Shown here piece by piece: positions 7,968 to 20,593 of a DNA stretch of 64,000 nucleotides; the first letter of the stretch is position 1; each line of letters begins with the position of its first letter. Under the pieces are notes generated by a model that saw nothing but the letters and a program-made list of their open reading frames with translations, had not been told where the DNA came from and made no database searches. The DNA is taken from positions 62,001 through 126,000 of the forward strand of contig JAGRJY010000108.1 of NCBI GenBank assembly GCA_020442465.1, given 5' to 3'. Source of the DNA: Lysobacterales bacterium (lineage in GTDB: Bacteria; Pseudomonadota; Gammaproteobacteria; Xanthomonadales; Xanthomonadaceae). The position numbers and the translations under genes are program-made.

Positions 7968-9210
7968 GGCCTCGATGCCGCCCCGGGGCGCTGACGAACC
8001 GACCCATGCGGCCGAGCCGGATCGCCTGGCCGGCCAACCGCTTCGCGAAGTGGAACGCGACGGGGTGCATTACACCCTGCTCGGCACCGCGCACGTCTCC
8101 AAGGCCAGCGTGGAGGCCGTGCACGCCCTGGTCGAGCGCGGCGGCTGGGACGCCGTCGGCGTCGAGGTGTGTACGCCGCGCATGCAGTCGCTGCGCGACC
8201 CTGATGCGCTGAGCAAGCTCGATCTGTTTCGCGTGCTGCGCGAAGGCAAGACCGGCATGGTCGCAGCCAATCTCGCGCTGTCTGCCTACCAGCGTCGCCT
8301 CTCGGAGCAGCTCGGCGTGGAGCCCGGCGCCGAGATGCGCGCAGCGATGGAGCAGGCCGAGCAGCGTGGCCTGCCCGCATGGCCCATCGACCGCGACGTG
8401 GGACTCACCCTGCGCCGCACCTACGCCGGGCTTGGCTTCTGGCGCCGCGCGAAGATGCTGAGCGGACTGATGGCCAGCGTGGTGGTCGACGACGAGGTGG
8501 ATGCCGACGAGATCGAGCGCCTGAAGCAGGGTGACGTGCTGGAGAGTACCTTCAGCGAATTCGCTCAGCGTGACGACCGCCTGTTCGGCAGCCTGATCGA
8601 CGAGCGCGACCGCTACATGGCCGCATCGCTGCGCGAGCATGCCGCGGCGTCCGGGGCCCAGTCCGTGCTGGCCGTGGTTGGCGCGGGACACCTGGCCGGG
8701 CTGTCGCGCTACCTCGAGCAGTCCGCCGACGATCCACGCGCCACCCAGGAGTCGCTGAAGACGATTCCGCCCGGCGGCTGGGTCGCGCGCCACTTCGGCA
8801 CCATCCTGATCGGTCTGATTGCGCTCGGCATCGCCTGGGGCTTCACCCGCGACTTCGATGTCGGCGCCGGGCTGCTGCTCGACTGGGTGATTGCGACCGC
8901 CTCGCTCGGCGCGATCGGCTGCCTGCTGGCAGGTGGCCACCCGCTGAGTGTCATCGCAGCGGCGATTTCTTCGCCGTTCACCCCCATCCACCCTCTGCTG
9001 TCGTCCGGCATGGTCAGCGCCACGGTGGAGCTGGCGGTGCGCCGGCCCCAGGTGTCGGACTTCGGCAGCCTGCGCGATGACGTCACCAGCGTGCGTGGCT
9101 GGTGGCGCAACCGGGTATCGCGCGTGCTGCTGAACTTCCTGTTGACAAATTTTGGCACTGCCCTGGGTGTATACCTGACCGGATGGCGTATTCTTGACAG
9201 CCTGCTGTAG
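7960..9210 (+). CDS. TraB/GumN-family membrane protein
   Basis: 416 aa. The N-terminal two thirds is a TraB/PrgY-type domain, with YTLLGTAHVSKASVEAV (GTxH, about residues 37-53), VGVEVCTPR, and a second conserved GAGHLAGL near 240. The last third has about three to four hydrophobic segments (from about residue 280). The domain is thought to be metallopeptidase-like; no substrate is known in bacteria outside pheromone shutdown by PrgY. The GTG at 7960 overlaps aguB by 8 bp; an ATG at 7975 is an alternative. Its place as last gene of the agmatine operon is seen, but no metabolic link is evident. Confidence 0.82.
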   Translation: MTEASMPPRGADEPTHAAEPDRLAGQPLREVERDGVHYTLLGTAHVSKASVEAVHALVERGGWDAVGVEVCTPRMQSLRDPDALSKLDLFRVLREGKTGMVAANLALSAYQRRLSEQLGVEPGAEMRAAMEQAEQRGLPAWPIDRDVGLTLRRTYAGLGFWRRAKMLSGLMASVVVDDEVDADEIERLKQGDVLESTFSEFAQRDDRLFGSLIDERDRYMAASLREHAAASGAQSVLAVVGAGHLAGLSRYLEQSADDPRATQESLKTIPPGGWVARHFGTILIGLIALGIAWGFTRDFDVGAGLLLDWVIATASLGAIGCLLAGGHPLSVIAAAISSPFTPIHPLLSSGMVSATVELAVRRPQVSDFGSLRDDVTSVRGWWRNRVSRVLLNFLLTNFGTALGVYLTGWRILDSLL

Positions 9211-9357
9211 CGGTCGGGCGTGCTGACACCCCGGCCTTTCGCTTGACCAGGGACGGCCAAGCCCCGGATTGATTGCACCAGCGGTTGGCTCGGGGGGAGC
9301 ACGGCTGGGGGCCGCTGCGGAGCAGTGCGCCCCGGTCAGCCAATCGAGAGGGCGATC

Positions 9358-11988
9358 GTGACAAGCGTACTGCTGGCCGAATCCTCCAACACGCGCCGAC
9401 GGGCGCTGTCCGTCTTGCTCACCCAAAACGGCATGGGCGTGACCGCGCTCGGCAGTCTCGACGAAGCCTATGCGCTGCTGATGCGCGCCGCGGGTAGCAC
9501 GTCGCGCTTCGATGCCGTGGTCATCGGCTGGCCTGAATACTCGGATGGCCTGGCCGAGGATGTGTTCGGCCTGCTGCATGGTGCGCTGTTCGAGCACATG
9601 CCGGTGCTGGTGATGAGCGACAGCAGCAGCGCGGCGGCGATCAACTGGCGGATGACCCGTCCGCGCACCACCCTGCTCCCGTGGTCGGACTTCCAGGAAG
9701 CGCCCGCGGCGCTGGAGCAGCTTGTCTCGCCGACCTCGCGCATCGCCGAGGACCAGACCGGCGTCACCGGTCCGCCGCTGCGCATGCTGCTGGTCGACGA
9801 CTCGGCCACGGTGCGCGCCGCGTTCTCGCGGCTGCTGGCGAAAGACGGCTTCATGGTCGACACCGCCTCCGGCGTGGCCGAGGGCCTGACCAAGCTGCGC
9901 GCCCAGCCGTTCGACATCGTCGTCGTCGACTACTTCATGCCCGGGCGCAACGGCACCGAGCTGATCGCCGAGGTGCGCAGCAATCCCGCGCTGCAGCGCG
10001 TGGTACCGGCGATCATCACCGGCGCCTACTCCGACGACGTGATCCGTGAGTCGTTGGCCACCGGCGCGGTCGAGTGCCTGTTCAAGAGCGAAGCCCGCGA
10101 GCTGTTCATCGCGCGCATCCATTCGCTGGCGCGCATGGTGCGCGACCGCAAGGCCATCGAGGCCGAGCGACGCCGGCTCGAAGGCATCCTCTCCTCGGTG
10201 GGCGACGGCGTGTACCAGGTCGACCCTGACGGCACGGTTCGCCTGATCAATCCGGCGGCGCTCGACCTGCTGGGCTACGAAAAGGCCGACGGCCTGATCG
10301 GCCGCAGCGCCTTCGATCTGTTCCACTACGCGCTGGAAGACGGCACGCCGGTCTCCCGGCAGCAGTGCCCGCTTCTGCAGAGCTATGTGCGCGGCAGCGA
10401 ACTGACCGGCTGGCAAACCGCGTTCTGGAGCCGTCATGGTCGGCCGGTGCCGGTCGAGTGCACGGTGTTCCCAATGCGCCTCGACGGTGAGCGCAACGGT
10501 TCGGTGGTCGCGTTCCGTGATGTCTCGGCGCGGCGCAAGCTCGAGCACGACCTGCGCTGGGCGGCCGAGCACGACGCTCTGACCCAGCTGCACAATCGCG
10601 CCTGGTTCGAACGCCAGCTTGAAGAGGAAATCGTGCGCCTGCGTCGCACCGATCGCAGCACCCTGCTGCTGTTCCTCGACGTCGACCGGTTCAAGTACAT
10701 CAACGACACCGCCGGGCACAGCGCCGGCGACCAGCTGCTGGTCGAGGTGTCCGGACGGCTCAAGTCGCGTCTGCGCGCGAGCGATCACCTCGCCCGCATG
10801 GGCGGCGACGAGTTCGCCCTGCTGCTGCGCAACGTGCAGGTGGAGGACGTGCAGGCGCTGGCTGACGGCTTCCGCCGCGCGCTCACCGCGTCGCCGTTCT
10901 CGTACGGCGGCAAGTCCTATCGCATCACCACCTCGATCGGTGTGGCGGCCCTGGATGCGCGCACGGTTTCCCCGAGCGAAGCCATGGCGCAGGCCGACGT
11001 GGCCTGTCACCAGGCCAAGAACCAGGGCCGCAACCAGACCTTCCTGTACTCGCCCGGTTCGGGCGAACGCGCCGCGATGGACCGCGACCTCGGCTGGTCG
11101 GTGCGTCTCGAAGAAGCACTCAAGCACGATCGCTTCGTGCTGGCCTTCCAGCCGATCGTGCCGCTCGACGGCATCTTCGACGACACCTTGCCGGATGACA
11201 GCCAGGATCTCTGGCGGCGCCAGCTGGCCCGCAACCCTGAGAGCCCCGCCCTGTTCGAGGTACTGATCCGCATGCGCGATGCGCAGGGCGAGCTGATCCT
11301 GCCCGCAGCCTTCATGCCCACCGCCGAGCGGTTCGGGGTGATGCGCGAAATCGATCGTTGGGTGATCAACAGCGCGCTCAAGGCCATGCGCGATGTGCGC
11401 GACGCACCGCGCCCGGTGTCGCTGACGATCAACCTCAGCACGCAGACGCTCGGCGATCAGCTGCTCGCCAGCTACGTCACCGGCAAGGTCGTTGAATACA
11501 ACGTCGACCCGACCCTGCTGGTGTTCGAGATCACCGAGTCGCATGCCATCGAAGACGTCGCCGGTGCGCAGCGCGTGCTGCATGAACTGCGGCAGCTCGG
11601 CTGCCAGATTGCGGTGGACGATTTCGGCACCGGTTTCTCGACCTTCGCCTACCTGAAACAGCTGGAAGCCGACATCCTCAAGATCGACGGTTCGTTGATC
11701 CAGGGTCTGCCGGACGACCCGCTCGACCGCACCGTGGTCGCGGCGCTTACCTCGATCGCCGAAGCGGCGGGCAAGAAGACCATCGCCGAGTGCGTGGAGA
11801 ACCCGCTTTCCTTGCTCGCCCTGCACGAGTGCGGCGTCGACATGGCGCAGGGCAACTGCGTCGGCCAACCGCGGCTGCATCTGCAGTCGATGCCACTGGT
11901 GGGCGTGGCCGGCGGCGACCCTGCGGACGCATCGCCGGTCTCGGGCGACGCCGACGACGCCACACTGCGGCAGGCCAGCGCCGGCTGA
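9358..11988 (+). CDS. REC-REC-PAS-GGDEF-EAL cyclic-di-GMP protein
   Basis: Cytoplasmic signalling protein of 876 aa. An N-terminal receiver-like domain (about 1-122) lacks the phosphoacceptor Asp (VVIGWPEYS). A second receiver (about 141-265) keeps it (Asp191 in VVVDYFMPG). Then come a PAS domain (about 280-400), a GGDEF domain with intact GGDEF near 480, and an EAL domain (about 600-860). The EAL motif reads EVL near 632, and the metal and general-base residues of NLST, EITES, DDFGTG, KIDG and AECVE are present. Both synthesis and hydrolysis of cyclic-di-GMP are therefore possible on paper. The start is taken as GTG 9358, 8 bp after GAGAGG; GTG 9325 would add 11 residues. Cognate kinase not in the window. 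Confidence 0.9.
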   Translation: MTSVLLAESSNTRRRALSVLLTQNGMGVTALGSLDEAYALLMRAAGSTSRFDAVVIGWPEYSDGLAEDVFGLLHGALFEHMPVLVMSDSSSAAAINWRMTRPRTTLLPWSDFQEAPAALEQLVSPTSRIAEDQTGVTGPPLRMLLVDDSATVRAAFSRLLAKDGFMVDTASGVAEGLTKLRAQPFDIVVVDYFMPGRNGTELIAEVRSNPALQRVVPAIITGAYSDDVIRESLATGAVECLFKSEARELFIARIHSLARMVRDRKAIEAERRRLEGILSSVGDGVYQVDPDGTVRLINPAALDLLGYEKADGLIGRSAFDLFHYALEDGTPVSRQQCPLLQSYVRGSELTGWQTAFWSRHGRPVPVECTVFPMRLDGERNGSVVAFRDVSARRKLEHDLRWAAEHDALTQLHNRAWFERQLEEEIVRLRRTDRSTLLLFLDVDRFKYINDTAGHSAGDQLLVEVSGRLKSRLRASDHLARMGGDEFALLLRNVQVEDVQALADGFRRALTASPFSYGGKSYRITTSIGVAALDARTVSPSEAMAQADVACHQAKNQGRNQTFLYSPGSGERAAMDRDLGWSVRLEEALKHDRFVLAFQPIVPLDGIFDDTLPDDSQDLWRRQLARNPESPALFEVLIRMRDAQGELILPAAFMPTAERFGVMREIDRWVINSALKAMRDVRDAPRPVSLTINLSTQTLGDQLLASYVTGKVVEYNVDPTLLVFEITESHAIEDVAGAQRVLHELRQLGCQIAVDDFGTGFSTFAYLKQLEADILKIDGSLIQGLPDDPLDRTVVAALTSIAEAAGKKTIAECVENPLSLLALHECGVDMAQGNCVGQPRLHLQSMPLVGVAGGDPADASPVSGDADDATLRQASAG

Positions 11989-12146
11989 GCCTTTCCAGCC
12001 ACGCCAGCGTGCCCGCCGGGCCGCCACAGCGGCCAGCCGAGTCCCGATCCACGCCGCGGCCCGACTGAGCAACCAGTTCCACCCGGGCTCACGCGACGGT
12101 CGATCCGTGCGATCCTTCCCGCTCTGCCGACGGCCTGCGCGGAACG

Positions 12147-13571
12147 ATGACAGCCAGCTTCCTCTGGTACGACCTCGAAACCTGGGGCATCGACGCCCGC
12201 TACGACCGCATCGCGCAGTTCGCCGCGCAGCGCACCGACGACCAGCTGAATCCGCTCGGCCCGCCCGACGTGGTGTGGTTCGCGCCTGCGCGGGATCTGC
12301 TGCCGCAGCCGTTTGCGGCCCTGGTCACCGGACTGGACCCATTCGACCTGGAACGTCGCGGCGAATGCGAAAGCGACGCCATCGGGCAGGTGCAGGCGCT
12401 GATGGCCCAGGCTGGAACGTGCTCGGTCGGCTGGAACACCTTGAGGTTCGACGACGAATTCATTCGCCACACGCTGTTCCGGAATTTTCTCGATCCGTAT
12501 GTGCGCGAGTGGGCCGAAGGCAATTCGCGCTGGGACCTGCTTGATTTCGCCCGTCTTGCCTACGCGTTGCGGCCGGAGGGCGTGATCTGGCCCCAGCACG
12601 AGTCGGGCAAGGTGAGCTTTCGACTCGAACATCTCGCCGAGGCCAACGGCGTCACCCACAGCGCCGCGCACGATGCGCGCAGCGACGTCGAGGCCACCCT
12701 GGGCATGGCGCAGCGCCTCCGTGCTGCCCAACCGAAGCTGTGGGACTACGCGCTGGGATTCCGAGGCAAGAGCTGGGGACAACGCTGGCTGGTGGGCAGC
12801 CGGGAGCCGGTGCTGCACGTCAGCGGCCGCTTTCCCGTCGAACGTCGCTGTGCCGCCCTGGTCCTTCCGCTGGGTCCGCACCCCCGGGCAACCAACCAGA
12901 TTCTGGTCGTCGACCTGCGCGACGATCCGTCCGAGTGGCTCGGGCTGTCGGCGGAGCAGCTGGCCGAACGGCTGTTCACCCGGGCCAGTGACGGCCCGCG
13001 CATCCCGGTGAAGGCCGTGCACCTCAATCGTGCCCCGGCGCTGGTGCCCATGCAGCATCTTCGCGACGAGGACTTCGAGCGATTGCAGATCGACCCGGGC
13101 ACCTGCCGGGTCCACGCTGCCCGCCTGCTGCAGGCGGTCGACCTGGGCGAGCGCATGCGCGACGCCTACCGCACCGAGTGGCCACCGCCGCACGATGTCG
13201 ATGCGGCGCTCTACGATGCCCTGCCCGACCGCCGCGATCAGGGCTTGCACCGGCAGATCCGTGCCTCCGTCCCGCAGGAGCTGGCCCAGCTCAGCGGTCG
13301 TTTCCAGGACCCACGCGGCAATGAGTTGTTATGGCGCTACCGGGCGCGCAACTGGCCGGAATCACTGAACGCCGAGGAGCAGGCCGACTGGCACGCCGAC
13401 GTGGCGGCACGACTGCAGGATCCTGACTATCCGCGCAGCCTGCAGGCGTTCCGCGCGTCGCTCGACGAAGCGCGCGCCGCCGCGGCCACGCCCGATCAGA
13501 TACGCCTGCTCGATACGCTGGAGGAATGGAGTCGGGCCGTGATGGCGACGGTGGCACCGCCGACAGCCTGA
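12147..13571 (+). CDS. sbcB: Exodeoxyribonuclease I
   Basis: 3'-5' single-strand DNA exonuclease of 474 aa (E. coli 475) acting in recombination and mismatch repair. The DEDDh catalytic set is visible: Asp9 and Glu11 in WYDLETWG, an Asp in GWNTLRFDDEF, and the AHDARSDVEAT segment with the catalytic His and last Asp. The exonuclease fold is followed by the SH3-like and helical C-terminal domains typical of ExoI, including HLNRAPAL. It is convergent with recJ, another single-strand exonuclease, with 22 bp between the stops. Confidence 0.95.
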   Translation: MTASFLWYDLETWGIDARYDRIAQFAAQRTDDQLNPLGPPDVVWFAPARDLLPQPFAALVTGLDPFDLERRGECESDAIGQVQALMAQAGTCSVGWNTLRFDDEFIRHTLFRNFLDPYVREWAEGNSRWDLLDFARLAYALRPEGVIWPQHESGKVSFRLEHLAEANGVTHSAAHDARSDVEATLGMAQRLRAAQPKLWDYALGFRGKSWGQRWLVGSREPVLHVSGRFPVERRCAALVLPLGPHPRATNQILVVDLRDDPSEWLGLSAEQLAERLFTRASDGPRIPVKAVHLNRAPALVPMQHLRDEDFERLQIDPGTCRVHAARLLQAVDLGERMRDAYRTEWPPPHDVDAALYDALPDRRDQGLHRQIRASVPQELAQLSGRFQDPRGNELLWRYRARNWPESLNAEEQADWHADVAARLQDPDYPRSLQAFRASLDEARAAAATPDQIRLLDTLEEWSRAVMATVAPPTA

Positions 13572-13593
13572 GCCGGCAGGAACCAGGCCGGGG

Positions 13594-15342
13594 TCAGGCC
13601 GCGGGCTGCCGATCTCGGACCAACAGCTGGGTGGCCCGGCGGCGGCCGAAGTCGTCGCGCTGCAGCTGGTAGACCACGCGCAGTCGCGTCGGCGGTGGCT
13701 CGCCCAGCCAGCCATTGAACTCGATCGCGGACACTTCGGCGCCACAGTCGGTGGCCAGGACCAGTTTCAGATGGCGCTCGCGCAGCACTCGCCACTCCAG
13801 CACTTCGAAACAGTCGCAGAACAGTGGCGGTGGAAACGCCTGCCCCCACGGCCCGGCGTCTTCGAGTTGCTCGGCGAGGGTTCGATTCACCACATCGCCG
13901 GCGAGCGCGCCGTCGGTCAGCCACTCGGGGTCGAGCATCGACGCATCGAGTCGCGTGCGGGCGACATCGTCGAATGCCGCTGCAAAGGCTTCGTACCGAT
14001 CACGGCGCAGGGTCAAGCCGGCCGCCATCGCGTGTCCGCCGAAGCGCTCGATCAGCCCGGGATGCCGCGCCTGCACCTCGGCGAGCGCATCGCGGATGTG
14101 GAAACCCGGAATCGAACGGCAGGACCCGCGCAGCATCGCGGCGTCCGCGTCCTCCTCGGCCGGGGCGAAGGCCGCCGCCGGCCGATGCCAGCGCTCCTTC
14201 ACCTTCGACGCGACCAGCCCGACCACCCCCGCGTGCCAGTGCGGCGCAAACACGCATAGTCCCACCTGCCATTGCGGCAACGCATCGCCCTGTTCAAGGC
14301 CCAGCTGCTCGAGTTCGGCCATCGCCTCGTCGGTCATTTCCGACTGCAGTGCGCGGCGCTCCTGGTTGATCGCATCGAGGCGGCCGGCCATGTCCAGCGC
14401 GCGCGCCGGGTCGTCCTCGAGCAGGCACTCGATTCCCAGGCGCATGTCGTCGAGTCGCCCGGCGGCGTTGATGCGCGGACCGAGCGCGAAGCCGAGATCC
14501 TCGGCGTTCAACCTGTCTGCCTTGCGTCCCGAGACGTCGATCAGCGCCTGGATGCCGGCCACGCCGCGACCGGCGCGAATACGTTTCAGGCCGGCCGCGA
14601 CCAGGATGCGGTTGTTCTGATCCAGCGCGACCAGATCGGCGACCGTGCCCAGTGCCACCAGATCGAGAAGCCCCGAGAGGTCGGGTTCGGCCCCCGCGGC
14701 GAAGCGCCCTGCTTCGCGAAGCCGCGCGCGCAGGGCGAGCAGGACGTAGAACATCACGCCGACGCCGGCCAGATGTTTCGAGGGAAAGCCGTCGTCATCG
14801 AGGTTGGGATTGACGATGACCTGGGCCTGAGGGAGCTCGGCACCGGGCAGATGATGATCGGTGATCAGCACGCGAATGCCGGCGGCGCGCGCCGCCGCCA
14901 CGCCTTCCAGGCTGCTGATGCCATTGTCGACGGTGATGATCAGGTCAGGCAGCGGCGACTCCAGCTCGGCCACCAGCTGGGGCGACAGCCCGTAGCCGTG
15001 GCGCATGCGGTGCGGCACGCGAAAATCAACGGCGCGCGCACCGAGCGCGCGCAGGCCGCGCAGCGCAACGGCCGTGGCCGTCGCGCCATCACAGTCAAAG
15101 TCGCCGACCACCAGAATGCGCCACGATCGATCGATGGCTTCCTGCAGCAGGGCGGCCGCTTCTTCGAGGCCGGAAAGCGAACCGGGGTCGAGCAGGTCGC
15201 GCAGACGCAGTTCGGCCGAATCGGGGCTCAGCACACCGCGGGCGGCCAGCACACGCGCGACCACGGGGTGCACCTGTCGCGGCCAGGGTGCGTGCTCCGG
15301 CACCGGGCGCACGCGCACCGGCCGCCCCGACGTACCGGTCAT
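13594..15342 (-). CDS. recJ: Single-stranded-DNA exonuclease RecJ
   Basis: 5'-3' single-strand exonuclease of the DHH superfamily, 582 aa (E. coli 577). Motif I is VVGDFDCDG (Asp81, Asp83), then TVDNG and TDHHLPG (Asp162-His163-His164). The DHHA1 domain carries GGHAMAAGLTL. The ATG at 15342 overlaps the stop of the upstream gene by 4 bp (ATGA), fixing the start. It is the last gene of the carA-carB-greA-rpfE-recJ series on this strand. Confidence 0.95.
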   Translation of the reverse strand: MTGTSGRPVRVRPVPEHAPWPRQVHPVVARVLAARGVLSPDSAELRLRDLLDPGSLSGLEEAAALLQEAIDRSWRILVVGDFDCDGATATAVALRGLRALGARAVDFRVPHRMRHGYGLSPQLVAELESPLPDLIITVDNGISSLEGVAAARAAGIRVLITDHHLPGAELPQAQVIVNPNLDDDGFPSKHLAGVGVMFYVLLALRARLREAGRFAAGAEPDLSGLLDLVALGTVADLVALDQNNRILVAAGLKRIRAGRGVAGIQALIDVSGRKADRLNAEDLGFALGPRINAAGRLDDMRLGIECLLEDDPARALDMAGRLDAINQERRALQSEMTDEAMAELEQLGLEQGDALPQWQVGLCVFAPHWHAGVVGLVASKVKERWHRPAAAFAPAEEDADAAMLRGSCRSIPGFHIRDALAEVQARHPGLIERFGGHAMAAGLTLRRDRYEAFAAAFDDVARTRLDASMLDPEWLTDGALAGDVVNRTLAEQLEDAGPWGQAFPPPLFCDCFEVLEWRVLRERHLKLVLATDCGAEVSAIEFNGWLGEPPPTRLRVVYQLQRDDFGRRRATQLLVRDRQPAA

Positions 15343-16277
15343 CCTGCGAGCGGGCGGCGCCAGAAGCGCCAGCGTTGTCCGCGTTCGAGCGCGAACCGGC
15401 GGCCATCCAGCGCGTCCACCACACAGCGTTTGAGCGTGCGGTCGGCCAGCTTGGCAGCCACTTCGGGCCAGATGCCGCGTTCGAGCTGGGTGACGTTTCC
15501 GAGATGGGTGACGTCGAGCAGCACCGACTCGGCCTCCCACAGCCGGTCTGCCGGCAGCAGGGGCACGGTGGAGAGCTTGCACAGTGCTGCCGCCAGCGGG
15601 TCGCGGCTGACCACGCCATGAAGCGCGCTGCGGGCGAAATCCGGCAGCACACCCTCGCCCCAGAACCACAGGCTGTTGACCGCCGGCTTGCCCGCTGCGC
15701 TGCGCTCGGCATTCAGCGGATGCTGGTGCAACAGGACCTGGGCGTCGTTGAGGATCGAACGCCAACGCTTGCCTTCCGGCCCTTCCGGCATATGCGCGAG
15801 CAGGTCGTCACCGATGGCCTGGTCCGGCGCGACGAAGCTCGGCGGCTTGCTGTCGGTGGGCAGCTGGAGGAACCAGCGATCCGGACGGCTGATCGACAGA
15901 ACGTAGCCGAAATCGCCGAACAGCATGCGCAGGCTGTCGCCGAACTGCTGTGCTTCCTCATCTCTGAGTTGGAGCGCTTCGCCGTGAGCGAGCATTCGCG
16001 CCGTGGCCATGTCCGCTCGAACATGGGCGGGGTCGCAGCGCATCCAGCGGCCCACCCGCGCGTCGTCGGCGTCGAGCAGGCGCGTGAGCGGCGCTGCGGG
16101 CAGGCGCCGGGGCACCACATCGAAGTGGCGCATCCACTGCGCAGTGCGACCGGGTTCGCCGGCCTCCAACGCATCGCCGCGACCGAGTGCACGGGCGAAA
16201 CCCGGTGCCGTGTCCTTGAGCGCACTGCCGGTGTCGGCCGCGCCGAGATCGACCAGCAGTCGCAGCTCGTCGGTCAT
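15339..16277 (-). CDS. rpfE: RpfE-like protein
   Basis: 312 aa. Sequence and position between recJ and greA match RpfE of Xanthomonas, named from the rpf pathogenicity cluster. Databases often label this family a phosphoglycerate-mutase-like regulatory protein. Recognisable segments are RWMRCDPAHVRADM, a DPxH region near residue 80, and a C-terminal NSLWFWGEG. The biochemical activity is unproven. The following recJ overlaps it by 4 bp; greA lies 12 bp upstream. No rpfF, rpfC or rpfG is present in the window, so a role in DSF signalling cannot be assumed. Confidence 0.8.
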   Translation of the reverse strand: MTDELRLLVDLGAADTGSALKDTAPGFARALGRGDALEAGEPGRTAQWMRHFDVVPRRLPAAPLTRLLDADDARVGRWMRCDPAHVRADMATARMLAHGEALQLRDEEAQQFGDSLRMLFGDFGYVLSISRPDRWFLQLPTDSKPPSFVAPDQAIGDDLLAHMPEGPEGKRWRSILNDAQVLLHQHPLNAERSAAGKPAVNSLWFWGEGVLPDFARSALHGVVSRDPLAAALCKLSTVPLLPADRLWEAESVLLDVTHLGNVTQLERGIWPEVAAKLADRTLKRCVVDALDGRRFALERGQRWRFWRRPLAG

Positions 16278-16289
16278 GCCCGCACCGGG

Positions 16290-16766
16290 TCAGACCGCGT
16301 AGCGCACGCCGACGATGTCGTAGCTGCGCTCGCCATTCGGTGCCTGGATGGTCACCGTGTCGCCCTCGTGCTTGCCGATCAGGGCGCGCGCGATCGGCGC
16401 CGACACCGAAATGAGGCCCTTCTTGATGTCGGCTTCGAGGTCACCGACGATCTGGTAGCTGACCTCATCCCCGCTGTCGCAATCGGCGAGATCGACGGTG
16501 GCGCCGAACACGATGCGCGAACCTGCGTTGAGTTTGGAGACGTCGATCACCTGAGCATTCGAAAGCACCGACTCGAGCTCCTTGATCCGGCCCTCGATGA
16601 AGCCCTGCTGCTCGCGCGCAGCGTGGTATTCGGCGTTCTCCTTGAGATCACCGTGCGCGCGCGCCTCGGCAATGGCCTGGATCACTTCCGGGCGTTTCAC
16701 CGACTTGAGGTGCTCGAGCTCTTCGCGCAGTCGCGATGCACCTTTCTGGGTTAGCGGGGCTCGCAT
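16290..16766 (-). CDS. greA: Transcription elongation factor GreA
   Basis: 158 aa, the standard length. The N-terminal coiled coil (about 1-75) begins [19 protein letters not shown] and includes the acidic tip region [17 protein letters not shown], which reaches into the RNA polymerase secondary channel to stimulate transcript cleavage. The C-terminal FKBP-like domain ends in [10 protein letters not shown]. An AGGAG site precedes the ATG. It follows carB by 139 bp and is followed by rpfE after 12 bp. Confidence 0.97.
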   Translation of the reverse strand: MRAPLTQKGASRLREELEHLKSVKRPEVIQAIAEARAHGDLKENAEYHAAREQQGFIEGRIKELESVLSNAQVIDVSKLNAGSRIVFGATVDLADCDSGDEVSYQIVGDLEADIKKGLISVSAPIARALIGKHEGDTVTIQAPNGERSYDIVGVRYAV

Positions 16767-16905
16767 GAAATCCTGTTCTCCTGACTGATGGGGCTGCGCC
16801 TCGGCGCACCTTGTCTTCCACGCTGCAGCCTGCGCGACGACAACTCTCCCGGGACGGGCTCAGCGGGCTACCCGTCCAGCAACAAGAAGGCGGAATCGGT
16901 CCCGG

Positions 16906-20160
<3,255 letters not shown>

Positions 20161-20207
20161 GGTGGATTCCGGAGAAGCGGTGTTTGTCCGCGAAGGACGC
20201 GAAGAAC

Positions 20208-20567
20208 CTAGATCGTGTCCAACTCGTTGTCGCTGTGAACCAAGCGCTTGATGCCGAGACGGGTAGCACCGGAGTCGAGCAGCAGACCATCGTCGCACTG
20301 CGCTGCACGAAGGTAGTCCACCTTCCGAGCGTCATGCCCAGCGGTCAGACCCTTGAATGCCTTGACCCCCACGATCGCTACCCCTTCGATCAGGAAATCG
20401 CTGGTGTATGCACCGACGACTTCACCCTTGTATCGGACGGCCAGCGGCACTTGCCGGGCGAACTGAACGCCAGATCGTTGCAACTCCACGGCGAGCGCCC
20501 GCTCGTGGACCCGCTGCAGAAGATCGCATCCCAGCGCGCGATGCACGCTGCTCGCACCGCCGGTCAC
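20208..20567 (-). pseudogene. Degenerate GxxExxY-family ORF inside carAB
   Basis: A 119-codon open frame from a GTG at 20567, lying between carA and carB on the same strand. It aligns by eye with GxxExxY proteins (about 125 aa): SSVHRALGCDLLQRVHERALAVELQRSG matches the N-terminal helix block, then VPLAVRYKGEVVGAYTSDFLIEG, and a C-terminal KRLVHSDN. The signature residues are altered: the GxxExxY block reads GCDLLQRVH, and the acidic residue of the usual EIKA motif is Gly (IVGVKAF). Family homology also continues a few codons upstream of the GTG with no better start ([16 protein letters not shown]). I read it as a decayed insertion. A living divergent copy is possible, since the frame has no internal stop. 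Confidence 0.5.
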
Positions 20568-20593
20568 TCGCTCGCTGAGTCTTGCCTCCAGGA

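Noticed and set aside
7855-12072. A 1405-codon open frame on the minus strand under aguB, the TraB-family gene and the GGDEF-EAL gene.
   Set aside because: A high-GC antisense shadow; the plus strand carries clear domain-bearing genes over its whole length.
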